From CBDDGJ01 sp965227805 (GTDB lineage: Bacteria; Pseudomonadota; Alphaproteobacteria; RS24), in contig CBDDGJ010000004.1 in assembly GCA_965227805.1 (NCBI GenBank), positions 124,001-188,000 of the forward strand: 64,000 nucleotides of DNA. Reading direction: 5' to 3'. Positions within the stretch are counted from its first letter, which is position 1. Every line of letters begins with the position of its first letter. The position numbers and the translations under genes are program-made. The notes below the pieces were generated by a model. The model ran no database searches. It saw nothing but the letters and a program-made list of their open reading frames with translations, and had not been told where the DNA came from. Below are positions 43,989-53,109 of the stretch, piece after piece.

Positions 43989-45241
43989 GCGGAGAATTTA
44001 AGCAGAATATGTTTTTTTTTGCCAGCAGAAAGTTTGATGATATGTGCTTGTTCATCCATATCATCCATAGTAAGGCGTTTATGCGGATCGGATATAACAC
44101 AATCATTAACGCGTGCGCCCCCCCCTTGCACCAGGCGCCGTGCCGCACCGTTAGATTCGGCAAGGCCAGCGATAACGAAGGCTTCTAATAAGCCTATCTC
44201 TTGTTCCAGCTGTGTCCGTGGAAGGGTGATATGGGGTAAATCTGTGCTGATATGTTTGGCTTCAAATGTTTGCTGTGCGGTGGCAGCAGCCTTTTGAGCG
44301 TCTTGTGTGCCATGTGCCATAGCTGTTGCTGCATTGGCCAGAATTTTTTTAGCTTCATTGAGGTCTGCACCCTGCAAGCTGCTTAGGCGATCAATTTCAT
44401 CAAGCGGTAATTCGGTAAACAAGTGCAAAAAACGAATGACATCCGCATCTTCGCTATTACGCCAGAATTGCCAGTAATCATAAGGCGAGAGCATATCGCT
44501 ATTGAGCCAGATAGCGCCTTGTGCAGATTTTCCCATTTTTGCGCCCGAAGCTGTGGTTAATAGGGGTGAGGTTAAGGCGTAAAGCGATTTTTGTGCCATG
44601 CGCCGCCCAAGCTCAATGCCATTCACAATATTTCCCCATTGGTCAGACCCGCCCATTTGTAAATTACAACCATAGCGTTTATTGAGCTCTACATAATCAT
44701 AGGCTTGTAAAATCATATAGTTAAACTCAATAAAACTTAAAGGTTGTTCGCGTTCCAGGCGCAGGCGCACACTATCAAAACTTAGCATACGATTAACCGA
44801 AAAATGTGGCCCCACATTGCGCAATAAGTCAATATAATTTAATTCATCTAACCAATCGGCATTATCGACCATAAGCGCATCGGTTGAGCCATCACCAAAA
44901 TCTAAAAACCGTTCAAAACAAAGCGCAATGCCACGCTTATTATCTTCAATTTTTTCTGGTGTTAATAATTGGCGGGTTTCATCCTTGCCGGAAGGATCAC
45001 CGATTTTGGTGGTGCCGCCTCCCAAAAGCACGATGGGTTTGCCACCAGCCTGTTGTAGTTTACGTAAGAGCAATATTGAAATTAAATTGCCAACATGAAG
45101 GCTCGGTGCCGTGCAGTCAAAGCCAATATAGGCAATAAGCTGCTTGTTTTGTGCAAGCGTATCAATTTGTGTATCATCGCTGGTTTGATGAATAAAACCG
45201 CGTATAGCAAGGTCACGTAAAAAATCAGATGTATAATTCAT
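43985..45241 (-). CDS. tyrS: Tyrosyl-tRNA synthetase
   Basis: A 418-residue class I synthetase. The ATG at 45241 follows AGGAG; the frame is open further upstream without a ribosome site. The HIGH-like motif is HVGN (PSLHVGNLISI), the KMSKS-like motif is KMGKS, the tyrosine site is in GSDQWGNIVNG, and an S4 RNA-binding domain closes the C-terminus (GGARVNDCVI). It charges tRNA-Tyr. It is divergent from anmK. Confidence 0.95.
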   Translation of the reverse strand: MNYTSDFLRDLAIRGFIHQTSDDTQIDTLAQNKQLIAYIGFDCTAPSLHVGNLISILLLRKLQQAGGKPIVLLGGGTTKIGDPSGKDETRQLLTPEKIEDNKRGIALCFERFLDFGDGSTDALMVDNADWLDELNYIDLLRNVGPHFSVNRMLSFDSVRLRLEREQPLSFIEFNYMILQAYDYVELNKRYGCNLQMGGSDQWGNIVNGIELGRRMAQKSLYALTSPLLTTASGAKMGKSAQGAIWLNSDMLSPYDYWQFWRNSEDADVIRFLHLFTELPLDEIDRLSSLQGADLNEAKKILANAATAMAHGTQDAQKAAATAQQTFEAKHISTDLPHITLPRTQLEQEIGLLEAFVIAGLAESNGAARRLVQGGGARVNDCVISDPHKRLTMDDMDEQAHIIKLSAGKKKHILLKFSA

Positions 45242-45289
45242 AATGCTCCTGTTCTTAAAACCTGCTAAAAGGGGGGTCAATATAATTTT

Positions 45290-46408
45290 GTGGCAATTAT
45301 GACGAAAAAGCAAGTTGCATTGGGGTTAATGAGTGGCACATCGCTTGATGGCGTGGATATTGCGCTTATTGAGAGTGATGGTGCATATGATGTGCAAATT
45401 GGCGGCTTTATGACAGTGCCATATCACGCGGATGAACGGCGTTTTTTGCGTAATATTGTTACACAAGCGCAATCATTGGCGCTAGACTGGCATGACAAAT
45501 CTACATGGCCTGAAGCGATAAAACAGGCAGACCAGCTGGTGACACACAAGCACATAGATGCTGTGCAGATATTCTTACGTAAATATAATGAAACCATAGA
45601 TCTTATCGGCTTTCATGGGCAGACGGTTTTACACCGCCCGCAAGACAGGCTCACCGTGCAATTAGGTGATGCGCGCGCGCTTGCCGATGCAGTGGGTATA
45701 AATATTATTGCTGATATGCGCCAAGCGGATATTCTGGCTGGGGGGCAGGGGGCACCGCTTGCGCCGCTTTTTCACGCGGCCTTAGCCCATGAATTACCCA
45801 AGCCGCTTTGTGTGGTGAATATTGGCGGGGTTGCTAATGTGACTTATATCGGCGCCGATGGCAAAATTATAGCGTTTGATAGCGGGCCTGGTAATGCACT
45901 GCTTGATGATTGGGTAAAACAGCATGATGCTGGATTTTATGATGCAGGGGGGCGGTTGGCGCGCCAAGGGCAGGTAGATAATGATTTCGTGCAGAGATTT
46001 TTGCGGTTTGATTATTTCTTAAAAACACCACCTAAATCTTTGGATAGGTTAGATTTTACAAATTTTTATGAGACTATGAATCATACGCTGGAGGATGGTG
46101 CAGCAACGCTTGGTGCCTTTACTTATGAGGCAATTTTAGCGGCGCGTATGCATTTTCCGCAGGAGCCGGTTTTATGGGTGATCTGTGGCGGTGGCCGACA
46201 TAATGATTTTTTGATGGCGCATTTGCACGCGCGCTTAAATGTTCCGCTAAATAGATGTGAGGCTTATGGTTGGCATGGTGACGCATTAGAGGCACAGGCC
46301 TTTGCCTGGCTTGCCATTCGTAGCCTTTATGATTTACCGTTAAGCCTGCCCACCACAACCGGCGTGCCGCACCCATTAAGCGGTGGTGTGCTTTATAAGC
46401 CACAGTAA
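45290..46408 (+). CDS. anmK: Anhydro-N-acetylmuramic acid kinase
   Basis: A 372-residue ASKHA-fold kinase with GLMSGTSLDGVDIAL at the N-terminus, FHGQTV, NIGGVANVTYI and FDSGPGNALLDDW. It phosphorylates anhydroMurNAc during peptidoglycan recycling, giving MurNAc-6-phosphate. The start is GTG 45290 or ATG 45299; GGGGGG upstream is nearer to the GTG. Confidence 0.93.
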   Translation: MAIMTKKQVALGLMSGTSLDGVDIALIESDGAYDVQIGGFMTVPYHADERRFLRNIVTQAQSLALDWHDKSTWPEAIKQADQLVTHKHIDAVQIFLRKYNETIDLIGFHGQTVLHRPQDRLTVQLGDARALADAVGINIIADMRQADILAGGQGAPLAPLFHAALAHELPKPLCVVNIGGVANVTYIGADGKIIAFDSGPGNALLDDWVKQHDAGFYDAGGRLARQGQVDNDFVQRFLRFDYFLKTPPKSLDRLDFTNFYETMNHTLEDGAATLGAFTYEAILAARMHFPQEPVLWVICGGGRHNDFLMAHLHARLNVPLNRCEAYGWHGDALEAQAFAWLAIRSLYDLPLSLPTTTGVPHPLSGGVLYKPQ

Positions 46409-46442
46409 AAAACTTTCCTGTTTTGTCGTAACTAATATTTTA

Positions 46443-46455
46443 TCACATGATGTGA
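46443..46455. promoter_or_regulatory. Short palindrome TCACA-TGA-TGTGA upstream of the FMN enzyme gene
   Basis: A perfect 5-bp inverted repeat with a 3-base centre, 10 bases before the start codon. The half-site order is the reverse of a CRP site, so it is not called CRP; it could be an operator or a leader hairpin. Confidence 0.3.
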
Positions 46456-46465
46456 GGTGTGACTT

Positions 46466-48079
46466 ATGCTTATCAATAACAGTCTGGGAGCGTTTAGCGC
46501 ACTTATTGCGCGGCTGGATGTTTCTGATCTCCTTGTTTTTTTACTATTTGGCGTTTTGGTGAGCTTTATAGGTGGGCTTATATGTCTTTATCTGGTTGAT
46601 CGCTTTCAGTCAAAAAGCACATTGCGGCGTAATTATCCGATTATTGCCCGGTTTCGCTTTTTCTTTGAGTATCTAGGCGAATTTTTTCGGCAATATTTCT
46701 TCGCGCATGATCGTGAGGAGATGCCCTTTAATCGGGCAGAGCGAAGTTGGGTATATCGTGCAGCAAAAAATATTGATGCAATGGTCGCGTTTGGCTCAAC
46801 CCGCGATATGCGCAATCCGGGCACATTTTTCTTTGTTAATAGTAATTTTCCGCCGCTCGTGCCAGATGATGCGCTTCGTCCATCGGAAGTATGTATTGGC
46901 CCGTTTTGTGCGATACCGTATAAAACACGCGCCATATTTAACATTTCTGCTATGAGCTATGGGGCGCTCTCTGCGCCTGCCATTCATGCTTTATCTGCTG
47001 GTGCACACCGTGCCGGTATTTGGCTCAATACAGGGGAAGGGAGCGTATCCCGGTATCATTTGCAGGGCGGCGCGGATATTGTGTTTCAAATCGGAACAGC
47101 GAAATTCGGTGTGCGCAAGCAAGACGGGGGCTTTGACTCTGACCGTTTGAAAAAAATTGCTGCTTATGATCAGGTGAAAATGTTCGAGATTAAACTTAGC
47201 CAGGGGGCAAAGCCCGGTAAGGGAGGCATTTTACCGGCAGCAAAAATAACCCGTGAAGTGGCTGATATACGCGGCATATGCGTTGGCAAAGATGCGATAA
47301 GCCCAGGGCGGCACCCCGAATTAAATAGTGTTTCGGATTTATTGGATATGATTCATTATGTGCGAAACCTTACAGGTAAACCCGTTGGGTTCAAACTTGT
47401 GATTGGTGATTATGATTTATGTGATGATTTATGTTACGAGATTCATAGACGGGGATTGGAATCCGCACCCGATTTTATCACCATTGATAGTGCCGATGGC
47501 GGCTCGGGGGCAGCACCAATGAGCCTGATTGATACTATGGGAACGCCCATCCGCGAAAGTTTGCCGCTTATTGCAGATAAATTACAGGCATATGGTTTGC
47601 GTGCGCGTATTAAAATTTGTGCAAGTGGTAAATTGATTACGCCAAGTGAAGTGGCATGGGCGTTATGTGCGGGGGCAGATTTTGTAAATTCTGCACGTGG
47701 GTTTATGTTTGCGCTGGGGTGTATCCAGTCTTTACAATGCAATAAAAATACATGTCCAACAGGTATTGCGACCCATAATAGAAAGTTACAAAAAGGAATT
47801 GACCCCGCAAATAAGGCAATGCGTGTGGCACATTATGCGCAAAATCTGCAAAAAGAAGTGGCGGTTATTGCGCGTTCTTGTGGGGTAAGTGATCCGCGCG
47901 CATTAAACCGTAAACATGTGCGTATTGTTCAGGCGCATGGGCAATCAGTGCCAATGGATGTGTTGTTTCCCGCCCCGCCTATTCGATCCGGGTTTTCTTT
48001 GCATGGGGGCGATGTGGGGATTTATACCAATGATATGACCCCCGTAGCGCATGCCCCAGTGCATAAATGGCTGGTATAG
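46466..48079 (+). CDS. Membrane-anchored FMN-binding glutamate synthase-like protein
   Basis: A 537-residue protein with an N-terminal hydrophobic segment (about 22-48) and then a GltB-type FMN barrel. The [3Fe-4S] cysteines C-X5-C-X4-C are present (CIQSLQCNKNTC), with the FMN/glutamate region GGSGAAPMSLIDTMG. There is no glutaminase domain. It is a paralogue of the CDGSH fusion at 8.2 kb, but has a membrane anchor where that one has iron-sulfur motifs. The electron donor and substrate are unknown. Its 3' end overlaps the convergent glycosyltransferase gene by 101 bases. Confidence 0.85.
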   Translation: MLINNSLGAFSALIARLDVSDLLVFLLFGVLVSFIGGLICLYLVDRFQSKSTLRRNYPIIARFRFFFEYLGEFFRQYFFAHDREEMPFNRAERSWVYRAAKNIDAMVAFGSTRDMRNPGTFFFVNSNFPPLVPDDALRPSEVCIGPFCAIPYKTRAIFNISAMSYGALSAPAIHALSAGAHRAGIWLNTGEGSVSRYHLQGGADIVFQIGTAKFGVRKQDGGFDSDRLKKIAAYDQVKMFEIKLSQGAKPGKGGILPAAKITREVADIRGICVGKDAISPGRHPELNSVSDLLDMIHYVRNLTGKPVGFKLVIGDYDLCDDLCYEIHRRGLESAPDFITIDSADGGSGAAPMSLIDTMGTPIRESLPLIADKLQAYGLRARIKICASGKLITPSEVAWALCAGADFVNSARGFMFALGCIQSLQCNKNTCPTGIATHNRKLQKGIDPANKAMRVAHYAQNLQKEVAVIARSCGVSDPRALNRKHVRIVQAHGQSVPMDVLFPAPPIRSGFSLHGGDVGIYTNDMTPVAHAPVHKWLV

Positions 48080-49424
48080 CAAGCAAAACCCAATAGGCTG
48101 GCATTGTTATGATGATGGGGAGTAGAGCTGCCTTATTTTGTTGTATGGCACATATGATGAGTGTGCTTAGATATAGGCTATAGGCGGCAATGGACACCCA
48201 GCCAATGATAGAGGCGCTTAGCACATGATAGCTCTCATAAGGGGCAAGCAAAAACATAATGCAAAGGGATAAATGTGCCGGTCCACTGATAATGCGCGCC
48301 AATGTTAGCCCGATAAAGGTGATGGTTTTTATGGCACCCAAATCACGCCATAATATATGCGGGCGGCGTAGATGAACGCATAGGGTTTGAATATGACCCG
48401 TAATCCAGCGCGTGCGTTGAAAAAACCAAATGCTAAATTTATGTGGGGCATTTTCAATGGTCGGGTAACTGATCATATGTGTATAATAACCAAAACGCGA
48501 CAGCCGCACGCCCAAATCTGCATCTTCCGTTAAATTGAATTTATCCCATCCATAAAGCGTGCGTAATATACCGGTTCTAAAATGGTTTGATGTGCCTGAT
48601 AAAGGCATGGCTTGACGAAAATGTGTCATAAGCGGAAATAACATAGTGAATAAAACCAGATATTCCAGCATGAAGATTTTTTGAAGCCATCCGCTTTTCG
48701 GGTGACGAATTTGCAATGGGGCTTGCACGCATATCATTTCCGGCGGGGCTTGTGCCATATAAGTTGCCGCCTGGCGCAGTTGTTGGGGGTGAGGAAAGTC
48801 TTCGGCATCATATATCACGATGTAATCCCCCTTGGCATAATGCAATCCATAATTGCAAGCCCGTGGTTTTGTGCGTGGGTGGCCATCGGGAACAATAAGC
48901 AGACGCACATAATGCGGCCATGTTAACGCTCTATAGGCAGCTTGTGTTTCATAGTCTATTTCTTCAAGCAGGATGATAATGTCACATTTATCGGGTGGAT
49001 AATCAAGCTGCATAATCCATGTCTTGATCTGCTCCAGCATATTTTGTTCACGAAATAGGGGAATAAGAATTGTATATGTTGGAAGATATATATCTGATAA
49101 AAGCTGTGATGGCTGTGCAGGGGCGATCTTTGGTATAATGAAGAAAGGGGACAAAATGAGCCCGGAAAATGCACATATCAGGCTTAATATAAAAACGAGA
49201 TAATTATATCCAGAAGGCAAATAGAGTGAAAGGATAATCAGGGCTAAGGCAGCACTAAGCCCATAATTTATATAGTTACGGGCGCCTGCGCTCATTAGTG
49301 GTGCATGATGATAGAGTTCATCTTTTTGTGGCGTTGCATGCGTGATGGTAGGTGCGGGAGCAAATGGAAAATCAAGTGCGGCTTCCTCCATTCCCTCAGC
49401 AGGCTTATTTTCAGAATCAGACAT
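47979..49424 (-). CDS. Membrane glycosyltransferase family 2 (cellulose-synthase-like)
   Basis: A 481-residue processive-type GT2. Two N-terminal helices (about 50-95) are followed by the GT-A domain with PLFREQNML, the metal site in YIVIYDAEDFP (DAED), the acceptor Asp in LTEDADLG and the Q/RxxRW motif (QRTRW), then three or four C-terminal helices. It probably extrudes a beta-linked polysaccharide; the sugar is unknown. The ATG at 49424 is chosen, with TTG at 49466 as an alternative. Its C-terminal 101 coding bases lie antisense to the upstream FMN enzyme. Confidence 0.85.
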   Translation of the reverse strand: MSDSENKPAEGMEEAALDFPFAPAPTITHATPQKDELYHHAPLMSAGARNYINYGLSAALALIILSLYLPSGYNYLVFILSLICAFSGLILSPFFIIPKIAPAQPSQLLSDIYLPTYTILIPLFREQNMLEQIKTWIMQLDYPPDKCDIIILLEEIDYETQAAYRALTWPHYVRLLIVPDGHPRTKPRACNYGLHYAKGDYIVIYDAEDFPHPQQLRQAATYMAQAPPEMICVQAPLQIRHPKSGWLQKIFMLEYLVLFTMLFPLMTHFRQAMPLSGTSNHFRTGILRTLYGWDKFNLTEDADLGVRLSRFGYYTHMISYPTIENAPHKFSIWFFQRTRWITGHIQTLCVHLRRPHILWRDLGAIKTITFIGLTLARIISGPAHLSLCIMFLLAPYESYHVLSASIIGWVSIAAYSLYLSTLIICAIQQNKAALLPIIITMPAYWVLLAIPAIYALGHALRGSYHWYKSPHRPHAKKTRIE

Positions 49425-49571
49425 GACCCATAGTGACCACGGCCATGCGTAAGTGCTATGGGGCAATACGTGTTTTACGCTAATAATACACCTATAAATA
49501 TATTTATCTTCGCGCTATATGGGTAAAATGAGGGGAAAACTTTTGCAATCGCTCTATAGGCGCCGCCGACT

Positions 49572-49967
49572 TTACACATCATAGCGCATCTGCATGGTGT
49601 AATCTATGGCAGCACGGGGCAGGCGCGCGATTTTCAATTCCTGCGCGAGGCGATCGAGCAGACGCACTTCTTCCGGTGTGCCTATCTTATTGCGGGCGGT
49701 AAATTCAGCACACAGCGCATAGCAATATATATATAAATCAGAAGGTAAATTATCGGCAATAAGCGGCAAAATATTATCTATATCATCAGGTGCATCCAGC
49801 AATATGAGCGCCGCATTTATCGCACTGTCAATATCGTTTATGTCAATTATATCGCTATTTTGCGCAATCGATTCAAGCAGGCCATATTCACGCTTTGTGA
49901 GCGCGCCGTCGCTTGCGGCTATGGCGATAAGTGAAAAAAGCAGAGCGGTGCTGTGCGATAAATCCAT
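49572..49967 (-). CDS. TerB-like (tellurite resistance B family) protein
   Basis: A 131-residue all-helical protein resembling the TerB/DjlA N-terminal fold: acidic metal-binding patterns in AIAASDGALTKREY and the second half YALCAEFTARNKIGTPEEVRLLDRLAQEL. The function is unknown; such proteins associate with membrane or stress systems and do not by themselves imply tellurite resistance. It is a single gene, divergent from lysK with 84 bases between. Confidence 0.75.
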   Translation of the reverse strand: MDLSHSTALLFSLIAIAASDGALTKREYGLLESIAQNSDIIDINDIDSAINAALILLDAPDDIDNILPLIADNLPSDLYIYCYALCAEFTARNKIGTPEEVRLLDRLAQELKIARLPRAAIDYTMQMRYDV

Positions 49968-50051
49968 AATTATGCCTTATTACGCACAATAAATAGATAA
50001 GCAAGTGACTTAATATTGACTTGCCTCCATTAACTGCTAAAAGCACGACTG

Positions 50052-51626
50052 ATGCATGATATTCTACAAAATAGTAAAGCATGGCCGTTTGAACAGGCAC
50101 GTAAAATTTTGGCACGAATTGAAAAAACGGGACAAAATCATGTTTTATTTGAAACCGGATTCGGGGCGAGCGGCTTGCCGCATATCGGCACATTTGGCGA
50201 AGTGGTGCGCACGACAATGGTGCGCCATGCCTTGCATAGGCTTGCTCCATCCCTAACAAGCAAATTGATTTGTTTTTCCGATGATATGGATGCTTTGCGT
50301 AAAGTGCCGGATAATGTGCCCAATCGGGCTATGCTTACGGATTATTTGGAAAAGCCACTTACGGCAATTCCTGACCCGTTTGGCACGCATGATAGTTTTG
50401 GGGCGCATAATAATGCGCGGTTACGCGCCTTTCTTGACCGCTTCGGTTTTGACTATGAATTTGCCAGTTCGACGCAGTATTATAAAAGCGGTAAATTTGA
50501 TGCAAGTCTATGCACTGTGTTACGCGAATATGATGCGGTGATGGATATTATTTTACCGACATTAGGTGAAGCAAGACGCCAAAGCTACAGCCCGTTTTTG
50601 CCGATTTGTCCGCATAGTGGAAAAGTGCTGATGGTGCCGATATGTGAACGCGATAATGCGGCAGGAAAAATTGCCTATATGCATCCTGATACAGGCGCGC
50701 GCGTCGAAACGCTTGTAACGGGTGGGGCGTGTAAATTACAATGGAAAGCAGATTGGGCCCTAAGGTGGCACGCTTTGGGGGTTGATTATGAAATGGCTGG
50801 TAAGGATTTGGATGAAAGCGTTGCGTTATCTTCCCGCATTTGCCAGCAGCTAGGGGGGATTGCTCCCGAAGGGTTTAGTTATGAATTATTTTTAGATGAT
50901 AAGGGACAGAAAATCTCAAAATCTAAAGGGAACGGCATAAGCATAGACGAATGGCTGGCTTATGCGCCGCCGGAAAGCCTATCGCTGTTTATGTTTCAAT
51001 CGCCACGCAAGGCAAAGCGACTTTATTTCGATGTTATCCCGAAAAATGTAGATGACTATATTACATTTTTACAAAAATTTTCCACACAAGAGGCGGCAGC
51101 GCAATTTGAAAACCCGGCATGGCATATTCATGCAGGTGACGTGCCCGCTTGCGATATGCCGATAAGTTTTGGTTTATTGTTGAATCTGGTAAGCGCAAGC
51201 CATGCGCAAGATAAGGCCACATTATGGGGGTTCATTCATGCGTATGCCCCTGATGTCACGGCTGAAACTGTGCCTTTACTGGATATGCTGGTCGATTATG
51301 CGCTTGTGTTTTATCGCGACTTTATTCATCCGACGAAATCTTTTCGTTTGCCGACTGAGACTGAACGACAAGCCATGCAGGATTTGAGTGAGGTGTTAGA
51401 AGGTTTACCGTCACATGCCGATGCCCAGACCATACAAAATGCGATTTATGCGGTTGGGAAAACTTATTTTGTCGATAATTTGCGCGATTGGTTCAAGGCT
51501 TTATATGAAGTGCTTTTGGGACAAAGTCAGGGGCCGCGTTTCGGGTCTTTCATTGCGCTTTATGGCATGGAACCTTCACTTAACCTTATACGGGCGGGGC
51601 TTAATGGGGAATTGGTTGCGGCATAA
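50052..51626 (+). CDS. lysK: Lysyl-tRNA synthetase, class I
   Basis: A 524-residue class I (archaeal-type) LysRS. The HIGH motif is HIGT in GLPHIGTFGEVVRT, the KMSKS motif is KISKSKGNG, and a cysteine/histidine zinc-like segment (CPHSGKVL) lies between. Most bacteria use the unrelated class II enzyme; many alphaproteobacteria carry class I, as here. The stop overlaps the pyrD start (TAATG), so the two are coupled. Confidence 0.95.
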   Translation: MHDILQNSKAWPFEQARKILARIEKTGQNHVLFETGFGASGLPHIGTFGEVVRTTMVRHALHRLAPSLTSKLICFSDDMDALRKVPDNVPNRAMLTDYLEKPLTAIPDPFGTHDSFGAHNNARLRAFLDRFGFDYEFASSTQYYKSGKFDASLCTVLREYDAVMDIILPTLGEARRQSYSPFLPICPHSGKVLMVPICERDNAAGKIAYMHPDTGARVETLVTGGACKLQWKADWALRWHALGVDYEMAGKDLDESVALSSRICQQLGGIAPEGFSYELFLDDKGQKISKSKGNGISIDEWLAYAPPESLSLFMFQSPRKAKRLYFDVIPKNVDDYITFLQKFSTQEAAAQFENPAWHIHAGDVPACDMPISFGLLLNLVSASHAQDKATLWGFIHAYAPDVTAETVPLLDMLVDYALVFYRDFIHPTKSFRLPTETERQAMQDLSEVLEGLPSHADAQTIQNAIYAVGKTYFVDNLRDWFKALYEVLLGQSQGPRFGSFIALYGMEPSLNLIRAGLNGELVAA

Positions 51627-52672
51627 TGTATCGGTTTTTGCGCCCGCTTATATTTTCTCTTCCCCCGGAAAGGGCGCATAATCTTACGCTTAAAGCTCTA
51701 TCTATTGCCCAACACATTCTGCCTGATGCTGGTCGGGATGACCATCGTTTGGCTGTGGAGGCAATGGGGCTACATTTTTCTAACCCTTTTGGCATGGCAG
51801 CAGGCTTTGATAAAAATGCGCAAGTCTATAGAGCTATGTTCAAACTGGGTTTCGGATTTTGTGAAATAGGCACGCTTACACCCTTACCGCAAATGGGGAA
51901 TCCAAAACCGCGTATATTTCGCCTATCGCGCCCGCAGGCCATTATTAACCGCATGGGGTTTAATAATGAAGGCCAGGCCCGGGCATATCACAGGCTATTT
52001 GCGCGCCATGAAATGCGTCAAAACGCGCGTGGTATTTTGGGGGTTAATATTGGCGCGAATAAGGATAGTGCATCGCGTATTGATGATTATGTGCATGGTG
52101 CGGCAAAGTTTCACGATCTGGCAGATTATTTAACCATCAATGTGTCATCGCCCAATACGCCCGGGCTTCGGGATTTACAGGCGATTGACAATTTGCAGAC
52201 CATTATCCGCAAAGTCCGTCGGGTGGCCACAAAAACCGCCATTCTTGTAAAATTATCGCCAGATCTATCCCCCGAAGATGTAGACGCGCTTGGCCTCCTT
52301 GCCATGGAAGAAAAACTAGATGGGCTCATTATCAGCAATACAACGCTTTCCCGCCCACATATAGATTATGGACGTTACGCCAATGAAGCAGGCGGTCTTT
52401 CGGGACGCCCGCTCATGGCGGCATCGACCGAAATGTTACGGCAATTTTATCGCCTTACAGATGGTAAAATCACCCTGATAGGGGTTGGCGGTATATCAAA
52501 TGCGACGGAGGCTTATGAGAAAATACGCGCGGGCGCACATCTCGTGCAATTATATAGCGCATTGACTTTTCAGGGGCCCGCCTTGATAAAACAGTTAAAA
52601 GCCGGCGTTTTGGCGCATATGGAGCAGGATGGATTTAACCATATTCGCCAGATTGTTGGCATAGATGCATAA
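51626..52672 (+). CDS. pyrD: Dihydroorotate dehydrogenase, class 2 (quinone)
   Basis: A 348-residue membrane-associated class 2 enzyme with an N-terminal amphipathic helix (YRFLRPLIFSLPPERAHNL), FMN contacts in FGMAAGFDKNA and GVGGISNATEAYEKI, and the catalytic base Ser in INVSSPNTPGLRDLQ. It oxidises dihydroorotate in pyrimidine synthesis, passing electrons to quinone. It is coupled to lysK upstream and followed 24 bases later by arsC. Confidence 0.95.
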   Translation: MYRFLRPLIFSLPPERAHNLTLKALSIAQHILPDAGRDDHRLAVEAMGLHFSNPFGMAAGFDKNAQVYRAMFKLGFGFCEIGTLTPLPQMGNPKPRIFRLSRPQAIINRMGFNNEGQARAYHRLFARHEMRQNARGILGVNIGANKDSASRIDDYVHGAAKFHDLADYLTINVSSPNTPGLRDLQAIDNLQTIIRKVRRVATKTAILVKLSPDLSPEDVDALGLLAMEEKLDGLIISNTTLSRPHIDYGRYANEAGGLSGRPLMAASTEMLRQFYRLTDGKITLIGVGGISNATEAYEKIRAGAHLVQLYSALTFQGPALIKQLKAGVLAHMEQDGFNHIRQIVGIDA

Positions 52673-52696
52673 TGTAAGTAAGACAAAGGATTTCTT

Positions 52697-53050
52697 ATGA
52701 ATGTGACCATTTATCATAATCCGCGATGCTCTAAATCGCGCCAAACCTTGGCCTTGCTGCAAGATGCGGGTATAGCGGTAACAATGATAGAGTATCTTAA
52801 AACACCGCCACAGGCATCAGATATAAAAGGCTTATTGCAAAAGCTCGGGCTTAGCGTGCAAGATATTATGCGGAAAAAAGAAGATATATATAAGCAGCTC
52901 AATTTGGCAGAGGTGGATGATGAAGCTGTATTGATTGCGGCCATTTGTGACAATCCGATTTTGCTGGAACGTCCGATTGTGGTGCGCGGCGGTGATGCGC
53001 GGATTTGTCGTCCACCCACATGTGTGTGGGAGATTGTTCCCGCGCCATAA
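52697..53050 (+). CDS. arsC: ArsC-family arsenate reductase (glutaredoxin type)
   Basis: A 117-residue ArsC/Spx-fold protein with C11 in YHNPRCSKSRQTL and the conserved basic stretch LLERPIVVRGGDARICRPP. Homologues reduce arsenate with glutathione and glutaredoxin, though some (YfgD type) have uncertain substrates. No arsR or arsB is nearby, so a housekeeping thiol-transfer role is possible. A good ribosome site (AAGGA) precedes the ATG. Confidence 0.85.
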   Translation: MNVTIYHNPRCSKSRQTLALLQDAGIAVTMIEYLKTPPQASDIKGLLQKLGLSVQDIMRKKEDIYKQLNLAEVDDEAVLIAAICDNPILLERPIVVRGGDARICRPPTCVWEIVPAP

Positions 53051-53109
53051 TTGGGGTTTGCACCATAGTATATTGCATGCTATTTACGATATATCAAAGA
53101 TTATAGAGG

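Noticed and set aside
46443..46455. TCACA-TGA-TGTGA considered as a CRP/FNR site.
   Set aside because: The half-sites are in reversed order and the spacer is 3 rather than 6 bases, so only a generic palindrome is reported.
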